Position numbers and translations under genes: made by a program. Below are positions 18,268 to 26,805 of a DNA stretch of 64,000 nt, one piece after another (position 1 is the stretch's first letter; each line of letters begins with the position of its first letter). This DNA comes from an uncultured Lachnospiraceae bacterium (lineage in GTDB: Bacteria; Bacillota; Clostridia; Lachnospirales; Lachnospiraceae), in NCBI GenBank assembly GCA_902794095.1, contig CADBFZ010000004.1, positions 62,001 through 126,000 on the forward strand. The letters run 5' to 3'. Below the pieces are notes generated by a model. It was given only the letters and a program-made list of their open reading frames with translations, was not told the DNA's origin and did no database searches.

Positions 18268-19119
18268 ATGGATATCGTAAAGACAGACAAATTGGTATTT
18301 GAATATATCAGGCGTGACGAAGAGGGAAATCCCGTTGATGTCACGACTGCTCTTGACCGTGTCAACATTGATGTAAAGCAGGGTGAATTTGTAGGTATCC
18401 TCGGACATAACGGTTCCGGTAAATCAACCTTTGCCAAGCACCTCAACGCGATCCTTTATCCCACAGAGGGTAAGGTATTCGTAAACGACATGGATACCAT
18501 GGATGACAGTAAGCTTTGGGACGTAAGAAGAAGCGCAGGAATGGTCTTCCAGAATCCCGATAACCAGATCATAGGACAGGTTGTTGAGGAAGATGTAGGA
18601 TTCGGTCCTGAAAACCTGGGTGTTCCTACCAAGGAAATCTGGGAGAGAGTTGAAGAGAGCTTAAGAGCAGTCGATATGATCGACTATCGCAAGAAGTCTC
18701 CCAACAAGCTTTCCGGAGGACAGAAGCAGAGAGTTTCAATCGCAGGAGTCCTCGCAATGCATCCCAAGTGCATTATCCTGGATGAGCCCACCGCAATGCT
18801 TGATCCTTCCGGCAGAAGAGAAGTAATCAGAGCAATCCGCGGTCTTAACGATGTCGAGAAGATGACGGTTATCCTCATCACTCACTACATGGATGAAGTC
18901 GTTCATGCAGACAGAATATTCGTAATGGATAAGGGCAAGGTTGTAATGCAGGGTACGCCCAGAGAGATATTCTCCGATGTTCCCGCACTTACAAAGCTCA
19001 GACTCGATGTTCCCGGACCCACAAGGATCGCATGGGAATTGAAGCAAAAGGGCCTTCCTCTTCCCGACGGAATTCTTACCTGTGACGAACTTATAAAAGA
19101 GATTCAAAAATGCCGCTGA
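18268..19119 (+). CDS. ecfA1: ECF transporter ATPase EcfA1
   Basis: 283 residues. Walker A is GHNGSGKST, the Q-loop FQNPDNQ, signature LSGGQKQR and Walker B CIILDEPTAMLDP. The order EcfA1-EcfA2-EcfT with overlapping ends is the standard energising module for vitamin and metal uptake by exchangeable S components. The start matches the usual family N-terminus (KTDKLVFEYIRRDEEG). No Shine-Dalgarno site precedes the ATG. Confidence 0.95.
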   Translation: MDIVKTDKLVFEYIRRDEEGNPVDVTTALDRVNIDVKQGEFVGILGHNGSGKSTFAKHLNAILYPTEGKVFVNDMDTMDDSKLWDVRRSAGMVFQNPDNQIIGQVVEEDVGFGPENLGVPTKEIWERVEESLRAVDMIDYRKKSPNKLSGGQKQRVSIAGVLAMHPKCIILDEPTAMLDPSGRREVIRAIRGLNDVEKMTVILITHYMDEVVHADRIFVMDKGKVVMQGTPREIFSDVPALTKLRLDVPGPTRIAWELKQKGLPLPDGILTCDELIKEIQKCR

Positions 19120-19964
19120 TACTAGATCACATTAGTCAAATCTATAATGCCGACACCGAACATCCCGTAAAAGCTCTCGACGATGTTTCTCTTGTCATAC
19201 CCGAAGGTCAGTTCATCGGCGTTATCGGACATACCGGTTCCGGTAAGTCCACTCTCATGCAGCATTTAAACGGTCTGATGAAACCTACCTCCGGAAAGAT
19301 CTTTTTTAACGGACAGGACATCGACGATAAAGACTTTAGTAAAAAAGAACTCAGAAAGCATGTCGGTCTTGTTTTCCAGTATCCCGAGCACCAGCTCTTT
19401 GAAACGGATGTATTCGCCGACGTATGCTTCGGCCCGAAGAATATGGGCATGAGTAAAAAAGAAACCGAGCTGGCTGCATTCGACGCGCTCAGGAAGGTTG
19501 CTTTCCCCGAAGACCTCTATTACGCATCGGTATTTGAATTATCCGGCGGTCAGAAGAGAAGAGCGGCTATTGCAGGCGTACTTGCCATGAAGCCCGATTT
19601 CCTGATACTTGATGAGCCTACAGCGGGACTTGATCCCGTGGGCAGATATGAGATCCTCGACATGGTTGCGGGGCTCCATAAAGAGTCAGGCATTACCATC
19701 ATCCTCGTATCTCACTCAATGGAAGACGTTGCGATGTACGTAGAAAGAGTTGTGGTCATGGATCACGGCAAAGTAGCTTTCGATGATACTCCCAGAGAAG
19801 TCTTCTCACATTCAAACGAACTCGAAGAAATGGGACTTGCAATTCCCGAGCCTTCGAAGATTACAAGAAAACTAATTGAGCTGGGAATCGATGCTGACCC
19901 CGGAGTACTTACTGCTACCGAGGCTGCTGATTCGATTTACGCAGCACTTATGAAGAATAAATGA
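19110..19964 (+). CDS. ecfA2: ECF transporter ATPase EcfA2
   Basis: 284 residues, overlapping ecfA1 by 10 bases. Walker A GHTGSGKST, Q-loop FQYPEHQLFETDV, signature LSGGQKRRAAIAG and Walker B LILDEPTAGLDP. It forms a heterodimer with EcfA1 under the membrane and drives EcfT. The stop overlaps ecfT by 4 bases. Confidence 0.95.
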   Translation: MPLILDHISQIYNADTEHPVKALDDVSLVIPEGQFIGVIGHTGSGKSTLMQHLNGLMKPTSGKIFFNGQDIDDKDFSKKELRKHVGLVFQYPEHQLFETDVFADVCFGPKNMGMSKKETELAAFDALRKVAFPEDLYYASVFELSGGQKRRAAIAGVLAMKPDFLILDEPTAGLDPVGRYEILDMVAGLHKESGITIILVSHSMEDVAMYVERVVVMDHGKVAFDDTPREVFSHSNELEEMGLAIPEPSKITRKLIELGIDADPGVLTATEAADSIYAALMKNK

Positions 19965-20809
19965 TCCGCGACATTACCATTGGACAATATTATCAGACGG
20001 AAAGCGTGATGCACAGACTCGATCCGAGAGTAAAGCTTCTCGGAACGCTTCTGTTTATTATTGCGCTGTTCAGCTATAAGAATCCTCTCGGCTACGCTTT
20101 GGGGATAGTCTTTTTGTTCGCAGTTATTAAGCTCTCCCGTGTACCTGTTAAATTCATTACGAAGGGTCTTAAAGGTATTGTCATAATACTTCTTATGACT
20201 GTGCTCATTAACCTCTTTCTTACGCCCGGTACGACCGCTGTAGCAATAGGCAAGCTTACCATCACATACGAAGGACTTGCTGCGGCTCTGGGAATGATGA
20301 TAAGGCTCATACTCCTGATCATGGGATCGAGCATCGTTACTCTTACCACAACACCTAACAACCTCACCGACGGACTTGAAAAGGGACTGGGCTTCCTTAA
20401 GGTATTCAAAGTTCCTGTTGGCGATGTTGCCATGATGATGTCCATAGCTCTCAGATTCATCCCCATTCTCCTCGAGGAGACCGATAGGATCATGAAGGCA
20501 CAGCTTGCAAGAGGTGCCGACTTTGAGAGCGGAAATTTGGTTAAAAAGGCAAAGTCCTTGGTGCCCGTTCTCGTACCCCTCTTTGTATCAGCCTTCAGAC
20601 GCGCAGGAGACCTCGCTATGGCTATGGAGGCAAGATGTTACAGGGGAGGCGACGGAAGGACCAAAATGAAGCCTCTGGTCTATAAAAAGAGGGATGCTTT
20701 TGGCTACCTTATCCTGTTTTCTTTTGTAGGAATCAGTATCTTCCTCGGAAGATGGCATGTAATTTCCGATTTCTTCAACTCACTTTATGTTAATTACATT
20801 CTGAAGTGA
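19961..20809 (+). CDS. ecfT: ECF transporter transmembrane protein EcfT
   Basis: 282 residues with several membrane helices. Two arginine coupling motifs that contact the ATPases are visible: LARGADF and MEARCYRGG. EcfT transmits ATP hydrolysis to the substrate-binding S component. The S protein at 28505-29020 is a possible partner; others are probably encoded elsewhere. Confidence 0.95.
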   Translation: MIRDITIGQYYQTESVMHRLDPRVKLLGTLLFIIALFSYKNPLGYALGIVFLFAVIKLSRVPVKFITKGLKGIVIILLMTVLINLFLTPGTTAVAIGKLTITYEGLAAALGMMIRLILLIMGSSIVTLTTTPNNLTDGLEKGLGFLKVFKVPVGDVAMMMSIALRFIPILLEETDRIMKAQLARGADFESGNLVKKAKSLVPVLVPLFVSAFRRAGDLAMAMEARCYRGGDGRTKMKPLVYKKRDAFGYLILFSFVGISIFLGRWHVISDFFNSLYVNYILK

Positions 20810-20816
20810 TCAATCC

Positions 20817-21560
20817 ATGACAAGAAGAGTCAGACTGAAAATCTCATATGACGGGACGGCTTATCACGGGTGGCAGATCCAGGACGGTCAGGTTACAGTT
20901 GAAGGTGTTTTGAGACAGGCTGTAAGTGAAGCTGTTGGGACCGAGACCGAGCTCATCGGGGCCAGCAGAACCGATTCAGGAGTTCATGCCCTGGGTAATA
21001 TCGCCGTATTTGACACCGATTCGCCCATTCCGCCCGATAAGATGGCCATGGTCTTAAATAAGCTCCTTCCGGACGATATCAGCGTTGTGGCATCGGATGA
21101 GGTGCCCCTCGACTGGCATCCGAGAAAACAGGACTGTCGCAAGACCTATGAGTACCATATTTACAATGCTCCCGTGAGGATTCCGGTTAAAAGGCTCTAT
21201 GCACATCATATATATAACTCCATCGATGAGGCAGAGATGGACAGGGCGGCCAAGGCTTTTATTGGAGAACATGATTTCAGCGGCTTCTGCGCCGCAGGAG
21301 CACAGACTCTTACCTTTACCCGAACAATTTATGACTGCAGGGTAAAAAGGGTCGAAAATGAGGTGATTATAAGCGTTACAGGCAGCGGATTCCTGTATAA
21401 CATGGTCCGCATCATAGCAGGAACGCTCCTTGACGTGGGTTTGGGGCGTAAATCTGCGGATGATATGCCTGCGATCATAGAATCCCGTGACAGAAGACAG
21501 GCGGGGCCCACACTCCCTGCATGTGGCCTTTTGTTAGTGGGTTACGAGTACGATATCTGA
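20817..21560 (+). CDS. truA: tRNA pseudouridine(38-40) synthase TruA
   Basis: 247 residues. The catalytic aspartate is in GASRTDSGVHALGN. The start RVRLKISYDGTAYHGWQIQ and the segment FLYNMVRIIAGTLLDVGLGR are typical. It modifies the anticodon stem of tRNAs. It follows ecfT by 7 bases without a strong ribosome site, so it probably shares the ECF transcript, a gene order common in Firmicutes. Confidence 0.96.
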   Translation: MTRRVRLKISYDGTAYHGWQIQDGQVTVEGVLRQAVSEAVGTETELIGASRTDSGVHALGNIAVFDTDSPIPPDKMAMVLNKLLPDDISVVASDEVPLDWHPRKQDCRKTYEYHIYNAPVRIPVKRLYAHHIYNSIDEAEMDRAAKAFIGEHDFSGFCAAGAQTLTFTRTIYDCRVKRVENEVIISVTGSGFLYNMVRIIAGTLLDVGLGRKSADDMPAIIESRDRRQAGPTLPACGLLLVGYEYDI

Positions 21561-21629
21561 GGTTTTCCCGAAAGCTTCCACTACATATAGGGAGGGGCGG
21601 GAAAAATAGCGAAAAATCCTTATTTTTCG

Positions 21630-21658
21630 TTGACTTCGGGTATTTCGTGTTGTAAAAT
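21630..21658 (+). promoter_or_regulatory. promoter of rplM-rpsI
   Basis: TTGACT (21630-21635) and TAAAAT (21653-21658) with a 17-base spacer. The predicted start near 21665 leaves a leader of about 160 nt. Confidence 0.7.
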
Positions 21659-21664
21659 GTCATT

Positions 21665-21824
21665 TCGTGGCGGGTTTTCTTGCGGCCCGGACATCTGCTT
21701 GAATGTACACACCGGCCACTTGTGCGAAGGGGTTAAATCCCGTGATGTATGCGTCTTCCCAAACGCTTAAGTCTGCAGCAATGAAATTTCGATTTTTCGT
21801 TTTGCACTTTTTTGGAGGAAAAAA
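21665..21824 (+). ncRNA. candidate L13 leader RNA
   Basis: About 160 non-coding nt ahead of rplM, with a GCGT/ACGC stem (about 21750-21765) and further G/C-rich segments upstream, ending in a T-rich stretch just before the TTGGAGGA site. L13 leaders are a known Firmicute class found in this position. The match here is by position and length; the fold was not verified. Confidence 0.45.
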
Positions 21825-22253
21825 ATGAAAACTTATATGCCCAGTGCGGCTGCCATTGAGAGAAAGTGGTATGTCGTTGACGCAACGGATAAGACTCTCG
21901 GACGTCTTGCTTCAGAAGTAGCAAATGTCCTTAGAGGAAAGAATAAGCCTATCTACACTCCCAACCTTGATACCGGCGATTATGTAATCATCATCAACGC
22001 TTCCAAGGTTAAGGTAACCGGCAAGAAGCTTGATCAGAAGATTTATCATGATCACTCCGATTATGTCGGTGGTATGAAGGAAGAGACTCTCAGATCAAGA
22101 CTTGCAAATTCTCCCTGTGAAGTGGTTGAAGAGGCAGTCAGAGGAATGCTTCCCAAGGGACCCCTCGGAAGACAGATGTTTACCAAGCTTCACGTTTATG
22201 CAGAAGCAGAGCATAATCAGGCTGCACAGAAGCCCGAAGTGCTCGAATTCTAA
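21825..22253 (+). CDS. rplM: 50S ribosomal protein L13
   Basis: 142 residues. [38 protein letters not shown] and [19 protein letters not shown] are family blocks. TGGAGGA precedes the ATG. Co-transcribed with rpsI, 15 bases downstream. Confidence 0.98.
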   Translation: MKTYMPSAAAIERKWYVVDATDKTLGRLASEVANVLRGKNKPIYTPNLDTGDYVIIINASKVKVTGKKLDQKIYHDHSDYVGGMKEETLRSRLANSPCEVVEEAVRGMLPKGPLGRQMFTKLHVYAEAEHNQAAQKPEVLEF

Positions 22254-22268
22254 GAAGGGAGATAAGAA

Positions 22269-22670
22269 ATGGCTAAAAAGTCAGATGTAAAATATTACGG
22301 AACCGGCAGAAGAAAGTCTTCTGTTGCTAGAGTTTATCTTACCGCCGGAAAGGGTGAGATCACCATTAACGGAAGATCCATCGATGATTATTTCGGAACC
22401 GATATTCTTAAGACCATCGTTCGTCAGCCTCTCGCTGTAACCGATACCGAAGGAAAGTTCGATATCAACGTTACCGTTAAGGGCGGCGGAACTACCGGTC
22501 AGGCAGGCGCAGTTCGCCACGGAATTTCAAGAGCACTTCTTCAGGCAGACGCTGAGTACAGACCCGCTCTCAAGAAGGAAGGATTCCTCACCAGAGATCC
22601 TCGTATGAAGGAGAGAAAGAAGTACGGTCTCAAGAAAGCAAGACGTGCACCTCAGTTCTCAAAGAGATAA
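22269..22670 (+). CDS. rpsI: 30S ribosomal protein S9
   Basis: 133 residues. [20 protein letters not shown] at the start, [19 protein letters not shown] in the middle and the basic end [17 protein letters not shown] that touches P-site tRNA. GAAGGGAG lies upstream. A strong terminator follows. Confidence 0.98.
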   Translation: MAKKSDVKYYGTGRRKSSVARVYLTAGKGEITINGRSIDDYFGTDILKTIVRQPLAVTDTEGKFDINVTVKGGGTTGQAGAVRHGISRALLQADAEYRPALKKEGFLTRDPRMKERKKYGLKKARRAPQFSKR

Positions 22671-22674
22671 TATC

Positions 22675-22709
22675 AAAAACCTTGCAGCAAATGCTGCAAG
22701 GTTTTTTTA
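22675..22709 (+). terminator. terminator after rpsI
   Basis: AACCTTGCAGC pairs with GCTGCAAGGTT around a short loop, followed by seven T. Confidence 0.9.
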
Positions 22710-23008
22710 TTATCTCTGAGAACTGAGGTAACTTCTCGGCACACTAAACATCAATAAATAAGTCTTCGGGCATCGAATGCGACTTAATACGCTTTATTTG
22801 ATGCCCGAAAGGCCATAAAGGCAGGTTTGAAAGCATCGAAAAACTTGTAAACTCAGGATTTTGATGCTTTCGACGTGAAAAAACGCAGAAATAAGCATCG
22901 AAATACTCAGGATGTTAATATTTTGATGCTTTTTGCGCTGACCGGGCTTTTGACGTACTTTGATCTTCATGTTAGAATTCAGCCTTGTTACAGTATATAA
23001 GCAATTTG
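22710..23008. other. non-coding region holding tandem hairpins
   Basis: About 300 bases with no plausible gene on either strand. Its main content is the set of three GCATC/GATGC hairpins listed separately. The rest is A/T-rich DNA leading into the promoter of the next gene. Confidence 0.6.
22765..22931. repeat. three tandem GCATC/GATGC inverted repeats
   Basis: Unit 1 has a perfect 10-bp dyad TTCGGGCATC (22765-22774) / GATGCCCGAA (22800-22809). Unit 2 has a 9-bp dyad GAAAGCATC (22829-22837) / GATGCTTTC (22863-22871). Unit 3 has AAGCATC (22893-22899) / GATGCTT (22925-22931). All share GCATCGAA on the left and TTTGATGC or TTTTGATGC on the right, and units 2 and 3 share ACTCAGGAT in the loop. 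Loops are about 25 nt. These look like diverged copies of one element, REP-like in form. Confidence 0.7.
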
Positions 23009-23037
23009 TTGATATGATAAAACAATGCTTGTTGTAT
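23009..23037 (+). promoter_or_regulatory. candidate promoter of the isochorismatase-like gene
   Basis: TTGATA (23009-23014) and TTGTAT (23032-23037) with a 17-base spacer, 16 bases before the ATG. An overlapping TATGAT at 23013 could be an alternative -10 box. Confidence 0.4.
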
Positions 23038-23053
23038 TGGATGGAGTTTAGAA

Positions 23054-23584
23054 ATGATCTTACTTGTAGTGGACATACAAAAGGGAATTACGGATAGCAG
23101 ACTCTACGCCTATGATTCTTTTATAGAAAATACTTCCTGTCTTATAGAGACAGCACGTAAAAATAAGGTAGAGGTGATTTACGTTCAGCATGACGACGGT
23201 CCCGGATCAGGATTCTCAAACGGAGATAAGGACTTTGAAATAGCCGATCAGGTTTCTCCCCGGGGAGATGAGAAGGTATTTGTTAAAACCATAAACAGCT
23301 GCTTCGGAAATTCCGGGTTTTCCGATTATCTGAAACAGGTGGGCGAAAAAGAATTGATGGTGATAGGACTTCAGACCAATTTCTGTATAGATGCAACCGT
23401 CAAATCTGCTTTTGAGAAAGGTTATAAAGTGATCGTTCCGGAGGGGACCAATTCTACCTTCGACAATGATTACATGAATGCGGAGACCACATATAAATAC
23501 TATAACAGGATGATGTGGCCCGGAAGATTTGCGGAATGTGTATCTATGGAAAAAGCGATCGGTTTATTGAATAAGAGAAAATAA
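23054..23584 (+). CDS. isochorismatase-family cysteine hydrolase
   Basis: 176 residues. The catalytic triad is visible as Asp7 (LLVVDIQ), Lys78 (FVKTINSCF) and Cys111 (GLQTNFCIDAT). The family includes nicotinamidases and other amide hydrolases; the substrate cannot be told. The start ATG follows GGATGGAG. It stands alone, between the hairpin repeats and its own terminator. Confidence 0.85.
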   Translation: MILLVVDIQKGITDSRLYAYDSFIENTSCLIETARKNKVEVIYVQHDDGPGSGFSNGDKDFEIADQVSPRGDEKVFVKTINSCFGNSGFSDYLKQVGEKELMVIGLQTNFCIDATVKSAFEKGYKVIVPEGTNSTFDNDYMNAETTYKYYNRMMWPGRFAECVSMEKAIGLLNKRK

Positions 23585-23632
23585 AACTGAACATTACTAC
23601 ATAAAATCCACATAATTGCGTGATACCTTACA

Positions 23633-23670
23633 AACTGTAGCAAAGATGAGCTTTGCTACAGTTCTTTTTT
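23633..23670 (+). terminator. terminator after the hydrolase gene
   Basis: AACTGTAGCAAAG pairs with CTTTGCTACAGTT around a short loop, followed by C and six T. Confidence 0.9.
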
Positions 23671-23699
23671 ATGCATAAAACAAAGAAAAAGGTATGGCA

Positions 23700-23897
23700 A
23701 TGAGTAGAAAAACGCATTTTGATATAGGTGGGATGACCTGTATCAGCTGTCAGAACAAGATTCATAAGGCATTGAGGAAAACAAAGGGAGTAGTAAGTGT
23801 ATCTGTCAGTTACAGCGAAGGTACGGCTGATATTGAATACGATGAATATGTAACGGATACAGGAAAGCTTACAAAGGGTTCTTTATACTTTCTTTAA
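23700..23897 (+). CDS. heavy-metal-associated (HMA) domain protein, probably truncated
   Basis: 65 residues from ATG at 23700, preferred over an ATG at 23694 that abuts the AAAAAGG site. The metal motif is GMTCISC with Cys14 and Cys17, followed by the usual fold to about residue 55. The end (LTKGSLYFL) does not continue as an HMA domain should, and HMA domains of this type usually head a larger membrane transporter. It may be the stub of a lost transporter or a free chaperone. Confidence 0.6.
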   Translation: MSRKTHFDIGGMTCISCQNKIHKALRKTKGVVSVSVSYSEGTADIEYDEYVTDTGKLTKGSLYFL

Positions 23898-24001
23898 GAA
23901 CTTGAGAAGAATTGCTTTATTCTGCAGGCTTACTGTTTAGATGTGTTTTGTCGTATAATATAGAAAACGCAGCTCCCTTTATCGCACAAGGAGGCATGAA
24001 T

Positions 24002-24706
24002 ATGAGGATTATTGATTACATTCAGGAATTCAACATAGTGTCAGTGATAATAAGGATGATGCTGTCCACCTTGGCGGGGGCGGTAATAGGCCTTGAGAGA
24101 CGCATGCACGGAAAGAGTGCGGGTGTTAAGACATTTTCGCTCGTATGTCTGGGTGCGTCGCTTGTTATGATCATTAACGAGTATCTGATGTATGAATATC
24201 CTTCGGGGGATGTTGCCAGACTCGGTGCGCAGGTTATCAGCGGCGTCGGATTCTTAGGTGTCGGAACCATAATCATCACCGGAAGAAACTATGTTAAGGG
24301 ACTTACTACTGCGGCCAGCCTTTGGACCACGGCGTGCCTCGGTATCGCATTCGGATCCGGTTTTATCGTAGCCGGACTTATAGCCGTTTTCTTTGTTTTC
24401 ATCATAATGACCGTATTATCCGGAATAGGAAGACGTGCGGATGCATATACTCCTTATATCCATCTTTATCTTGAAGTCAGCAAGGATTCGGGCCTTGAGA
24501 CATTGCATGACTATGTCCAGGAAAATGACTTCAGGATCACTTCTATCGACAAGCAGCAAAAGCTTGCTCTTAACGATAAAGACATTTCTCTTCTGATCGA
24601 GATTGATATGCATAAGAGGATCAATCACGCTCAGATCATTGAAGCCCTCGGTAAGATCGAGGGAATCCACTATCTTGAGGAAGTTAAGCTTCACATAATA
24701 TTATAA
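24002..24706 (+). CDS. MgtC/SapB-family membrane protein
   Basis: 234 residues from ATG at 24002, seven bases after AAGGAGG; longer in-frame readings upstream lack a site. Four or so membrane helices in the N-terminal two thirds hold GAVIGLERRMHGKSAGVKTF and GVGFLGVGTIIITG, both family marks. A soluble C-terminal ACT-like region follows. The family is tied to magnesium limitation and acid or virulence traits, but the molecular role is uncertain. TATAAT at 23954-23959 could be its -10 box. Confidence 0.88.
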   Translation: MRIIDYIQEFNIVSVIIRMMLSTLAGAVIGLERRMHGKSAGVKTFSLVCLGASLVMIINEYLMYEYPSGDVARLGAQVISGVGFLGVGTIIITGRNYVKGLTTAASLWTTACLGIAFGSGFIVAGLIAVFFVFIIMTVLSGIGRRADAYTPYIHLYLEVSKDSGLETLHDYVQENDFRITSIDKQQKLALNDKDISLLIEIDMHKRINHAQIIEALGKIEGIHYLEEVKLHIIL

Positions 24707-24719
24707 CGAATGGTATAAT
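24690..24719 (+). promoter_or_regulatory. candidate promoter of the EAL protein gene
   Basis: TTCACA (24690-24695) and TATAAT (24714-24719) with an 18-base spacer and a TG extension before the -10 box. It overlaps the last codons of the MgtC gene. The start would be near 24726, leaving a 70-nt leader. Confidence 0.5.
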
Positions 24720-24795
24720 ATAACTTACCCACTTTAACTGGGAGAAGAACTTGGAGAAGGAAATTACTGCTTAGTGTGCCTGAGGGGAGGCAAAC

Positions 24796-26706
24796 ATGTG
24801 GAATTATAGTTTCGAAGTTCCGATTTTAATGATCCTGGGTATAATCTTACTGTTCTATTTTTCGCGCCCGAGACTTCCGCTAAAGAGAAACTGCGTATTT
24901 CTGCAGATGATCATTATCGAGACTCTGACGATTATTGTCGATGTGTGCGCATCCAATGCCGCAACGGATTACAGGGACTGGGCAATCGTCTTTGTTAATT
25001 TCATTAATTTCCTATACTTCGTTGCCTTTTTCATAAGAGCTTATGTACTGTATAAATTTGCGATAAGTGTTCTTAAGATCGACCTGGAGAAAAAATGGAT
25101 TGCCAGGGCGTTTATCAGAATACCCATGTATATCGGAATACTTTTTGCAATCCATTCCGCATTGCTGGGTTCTGCCAAGACCTCACATTTTATTTACTAT
25201 GTGGATGGCACCGGATATCACGCAGGAGACAGGTACTATATCCTCTATGTGGTCGGTTTCTTTTATATCTTCATGTCGTTTATCTGTTCCTATCTCTACA
25301 GAAACAGTCTTGGAAGAAAGCGCGAAAAATATGCGATGATCATGTACAACCTGATCCTTTTTGCATCGCTCTTTATCAGGCTTGCTCTTCCAAAGTATCT
25401 GATCATGGATACGGTAATATTCATGGCGATACTGGTTGTGTATCTTGCGTTTATCAATCCCGAGTATTTCCTGGATCTTAAAGCCAGCACCTTTAACAGC
25501 ATCGCATTAAAAGAACACATTGAGGAAAACCGCGAGCAGTTCAAGCTTGCTCCCATGGGAGTTGTGGTAAATAACTACCATGAAATGCGCGATATTTACG
25601 GCTATTCCGGGCTGGAAGAAGGCCTTGCACTGATCGGAAGATACATTAAGCAAGTCATTCCCGGGTCATTGGTTTTCTACTGCAGAAACGGTCGCTTTAT
25701 TGTACTTGCCGATCCCAAAACTGACTTTGACGCAAGGCAGAAAGAAATTGCCGAGAGATTTAAACAAGCCTGGAGATCAGAGACTGTTGAACTGTATCTC
25801 AGCGCAGGATATGTAAAGTTTGAGATTATAAAGGGTATCTACCCTTCGGATATTTTGATCTCCGCCATGCTGAAAGGCCTGGATGCCGCAGGGCAACCGG
25901 AAAATGACGAGACGGTTTTTATAACCGAGGCGGACGTTGAAGGTGTTGTAAAAGAAAACGCTATAAGAAAGTGCGTGGAGAATGCTATAGACGGTGACGG
26001 ATTCATACTTTTCCTGCAGCCGATAGTGGATGCTTCCACAGATAAGATCATCGGTGCCGAGGCACTTGCAAGAATCAAAGATGCCGAAGGAAAGATCCTT
26101 CCCCCCGGACTATTCATTCCGGTAGCGGAGAGCAGCGGGCGTATCAATATGCTCGGTGAGATAGTTTTCGACAGGACATGTAAGTTTATTGCAGAAAAAG
26201 GCCTGGAAAACATGGGCATCGAATGGATAAATGTAAACCTCTCACCCTCACAGTTCATCAGAACGGACCTTGCCGAGAGATATGCTGCAATTGCCGAAAG
26301 ATACGGTGTTAATCCTGCCATGGTACATCTGGAGATCACAGAAGGCGCTACCATTGACGATACGTTCCTTCAAAGACAGGTTGCGGCCATGGGAGAGAAG
26401 GGTTTCAAATTCGTTCTGGACGATTACGGAACGGGCTATTCCAATCTGTCGAGGCTTAAGAAATGCCCCTTCATCAATGTTAAGCTGGATATGAGCATCG
26501 TATGGGATTTTTGTAAGGAACCTGATGCCATCCTGCCCAACATGATACAGGCATTTAAGAACATGGGCTTTAGGATCACGGCTGAAGGCATAGAGGATGC
26601 GGGAATGGTAAGTGCCATGAAAGAGATAGGCTGTGATCTGCTTCAGGGATATCACTATTCAAAGCCCGTTTCTGCCGAGGAATTCGCCGAAAAATACTCT
26701 GTTTAA
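24796..26706 (+). CDS. membrane c-di-GMP phosphodiesterase with degenerate GGDEF and EAL domains
   Basis: 636 residues. About seven membrane helices fill residues 1-225. A GGDEF-like domain follows, but the signature reads RNGRF instead of GGDEF, so cyclase activity is unlikely. The C-terminal EAL domain (about 395-636) keeps the key motifs: AEALARI, the N-V-N-L-S-P segment, EITEGATIDD, DDYGTGYSNL, VKLDMSIV, AEGIED and QGYHYSKP. It should hydrolyse c-di-GMP at the membrane, perhaps in answer to a signal read by the helices. A GGGGAGG site precedes the ATG. Confidence 0.9.
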   Translation: MWNYSFEVPILMILGIILLFYFSRPRLPLKRNCVFLQMIIIETLTIIVDVCASNAATDYRDWAIVFVNFINFLYFVAFFIRAYVLYKFAISVLKIDLEKKWIARAFIRIPMYIGILFAIHSALLGSAKTSHFIYYVDGTGYHAGDRYYILYVVGFFYIFMSFICSYLYRNSLGRKREKYAMIMYNLILFASLFIRLALPKYLIMDTVIFMAILVVYLAFINPEYFLDLKASTFNSIALKEHIEENREQFKLAPMGVVVNNYHEMRDIYGYSGLEEGLALIGRYIKQVIPGSLVFYCRNGRFIVLADPKTDFDARQKEIAERFKQAWRSETVELYLSAGYVKFEIIKGIYPSDILISAMLKGLDAAGQPENDETVFITEADVEGVVKENAIRKCVENAIDGDGFILFLQPIVDASTDKIIGAEALARIKDAEGKILPPGLFIPVAESSGRINMLGEIVFDRTCKFIAEKGLENMGIEWINVNLSPSQFIRTDLAERYAAIAERYGVNPAMVHLEITEGATIDDTFLQRQVAAMGEKGFKFVLDDYGTGYSNLSRLKKCPFINVKLDMSIVWDFCKEPDAILPNMIQAFKNMGFRITAEGIEDAGMVSAMKEIGCDLLQGYHYSKPVSAEEFAEKYSV

Positions 26707-26805
26707 GAGCCTTTCTTAGTTGCAAAAACAGGGCAAATGAGCGAAAATAGTTAATTGGGTTGAATTGTGCAAATTCAGATCAATGAATTTAAGGAAGGTA
26801 AAAAA

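Noticed and set aside
18184-18408. 144-residue minus-strand protein reaching into ecfA1
   Set aside because: Its first half is the antisense of the ecfA1 start and promoter; only the last 69 residues from 18183 look like a real protein.
22765-22931. CRISPR array
   Set aside because: Units are diverged hairpins with paired arms, not identical direct repeats with unique spacers, and no cas genes are near.
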